Shown: positions 63,561-64,000 of the stretch, one piece after another | Layout: each line of letters starts with the position of its first letter | Numbering within the stretch: position 1 is the first letter of the stretch | Program-made: the position numbers and the translations under genes | Assembly (NCBI GenBank): GCA_020226215.1 | Contig: CM035234.1 | Span: 13,668,713-13,732,712 of the forward strand | DNA length: 64,000 nt | Direction of reading: 5' to 3' | Source of the DNA: Sindora glabra | Taxonomy: Eukaryota; Streptophyta; Magnoliopsida; Fabales; Fabaceae | The notes under the pieces: model-generated | Databases searched by the model: none | What the model was told of the DNA's origin: nothing | Seen by the model: the letters and a program-made list of their open reading frames with translations, nothing else

Positions 63561-64000
63561 AACTATATTTATTAAACTCATATTGAATTAGTTGATTTAA
63601 CCATAAACCAATGAATCAGTGGTTAGTTTGACCTGGGTTGCATTATCAAACCAATTTTGCATGTGAATTGATAAGAACCCAATTCTACAAATGGTGTTTA
63701 GCTAACCCAGTTAAACTATTATATTATATTGAACCAGTAATCTTTAAAAAATACACTAATTCATTTGATAATGAGATTTTATGTTACCTTGAGTTATTTC
63801 ATTTTTGTTATCATGTTTTGATGATCGATAACATGAATTTATTATTATTTTACTTGCTAAATTAGTGTTCTTTATTTTTATAAATATTTATGTTTTTTAT
63901 ATTATAAATGATTGAACTAATAACCCACTGATTGAATCAAGGATCTTGTGAACTAGACCATTTTTTAGTTTAATGTCTAATTCAATTTAATAATTATATA
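63561..64000. repeat. Dispersed-repeat relic with aaccaatgaa/aaccagt words
   Basis: Repeated gaatcagtgg, aacccagtt, gaaccagta and gaactaataaccc words resemble the decayed AACCGGTTCGACC-type ends of a dispersed repeat common in dicots. It runs off the window edge; class uncertain. The frame at 63638-63865 is not supported as a gene. Confidence 0.35.

Overview
This is a plant nuclear window, almost certainly from a eudicot. Two ordinary intron-containing genes occupy the first 10.6 kb. The remaining 53 kb is very AT-rich and holds no intact gene; it is built from transposable elements, a viral relic and simple repeats. I could not determine the species.

Region 1 (1-10608) holds two plus-strand genes whose exons join in frame with GT-AG introns. 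The first (coding 760-2454, 4 exons, 191 aa) is an N-acylated-looking RING-H2 protein of the RHB1A type. The second (5806-10608, 7 exons, 512 aa) is a MATE/DETOXIFICATION transporter. From memory, Arabidopsis has RHB1A (At4g00335) next to DTX34 (At4g00350), so the pair looks like conserved microsynteny. MATE intron 1 holds a 120-bp near-perfect palindromic MITE, and intron 4 a second, rearranged foldback element.

Region 2 (11629-19420) is one complete CACTA (En/Spm) DNA transposon of 7,792 bp. It has CACTA...TAGTG ends, a 3-bp ATC target duplication, arrays of palindromic subterminal repeats, a TATA promoter, a 2.25-kb 5' UTR intron, a TnpD-like gene that has lost its catalytic core, and a TnpA-like gene riddled with stops of the C-to-T type. 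It cannot move on its own.

Region 3 (19421-25800) holds LTR-retrotransposon-like sequence, a decayed Mutator-like transposase (about 21565-23660) with a duplicated tail, and a GC-richer island (24500-25760) that I cannot assign.

Region 4 (25800-56900) is mostly AT-rich repeat debris. It includes a 519-bp non-autonomous hAT element with an 8-bp target duplication, a possible GRF zinc-finger relic on the minus strand, a degenerate 55-bp minisatellite, LTR-like segments in both orientations, several Harbinger-like or foldback elements, a 0.2-kb tandem duplication and microsatellites.

Region 5 (56900-64000) holds another LTR-like segment and a long, heavily mutated endogenous pararetrovirus (Caulimoviridae) relic at about 59200-62550, whose protease and reverse-transcriptase active sites are destroyed. 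No CRISPR array, rRNA, tRNA or operon structure was seen. The hunt produced no new gene system. The best leads are the CACTA element with its mutation signature, the unassigned GC island, the 55-bp minisatellite and the pararetrovirus fossil.
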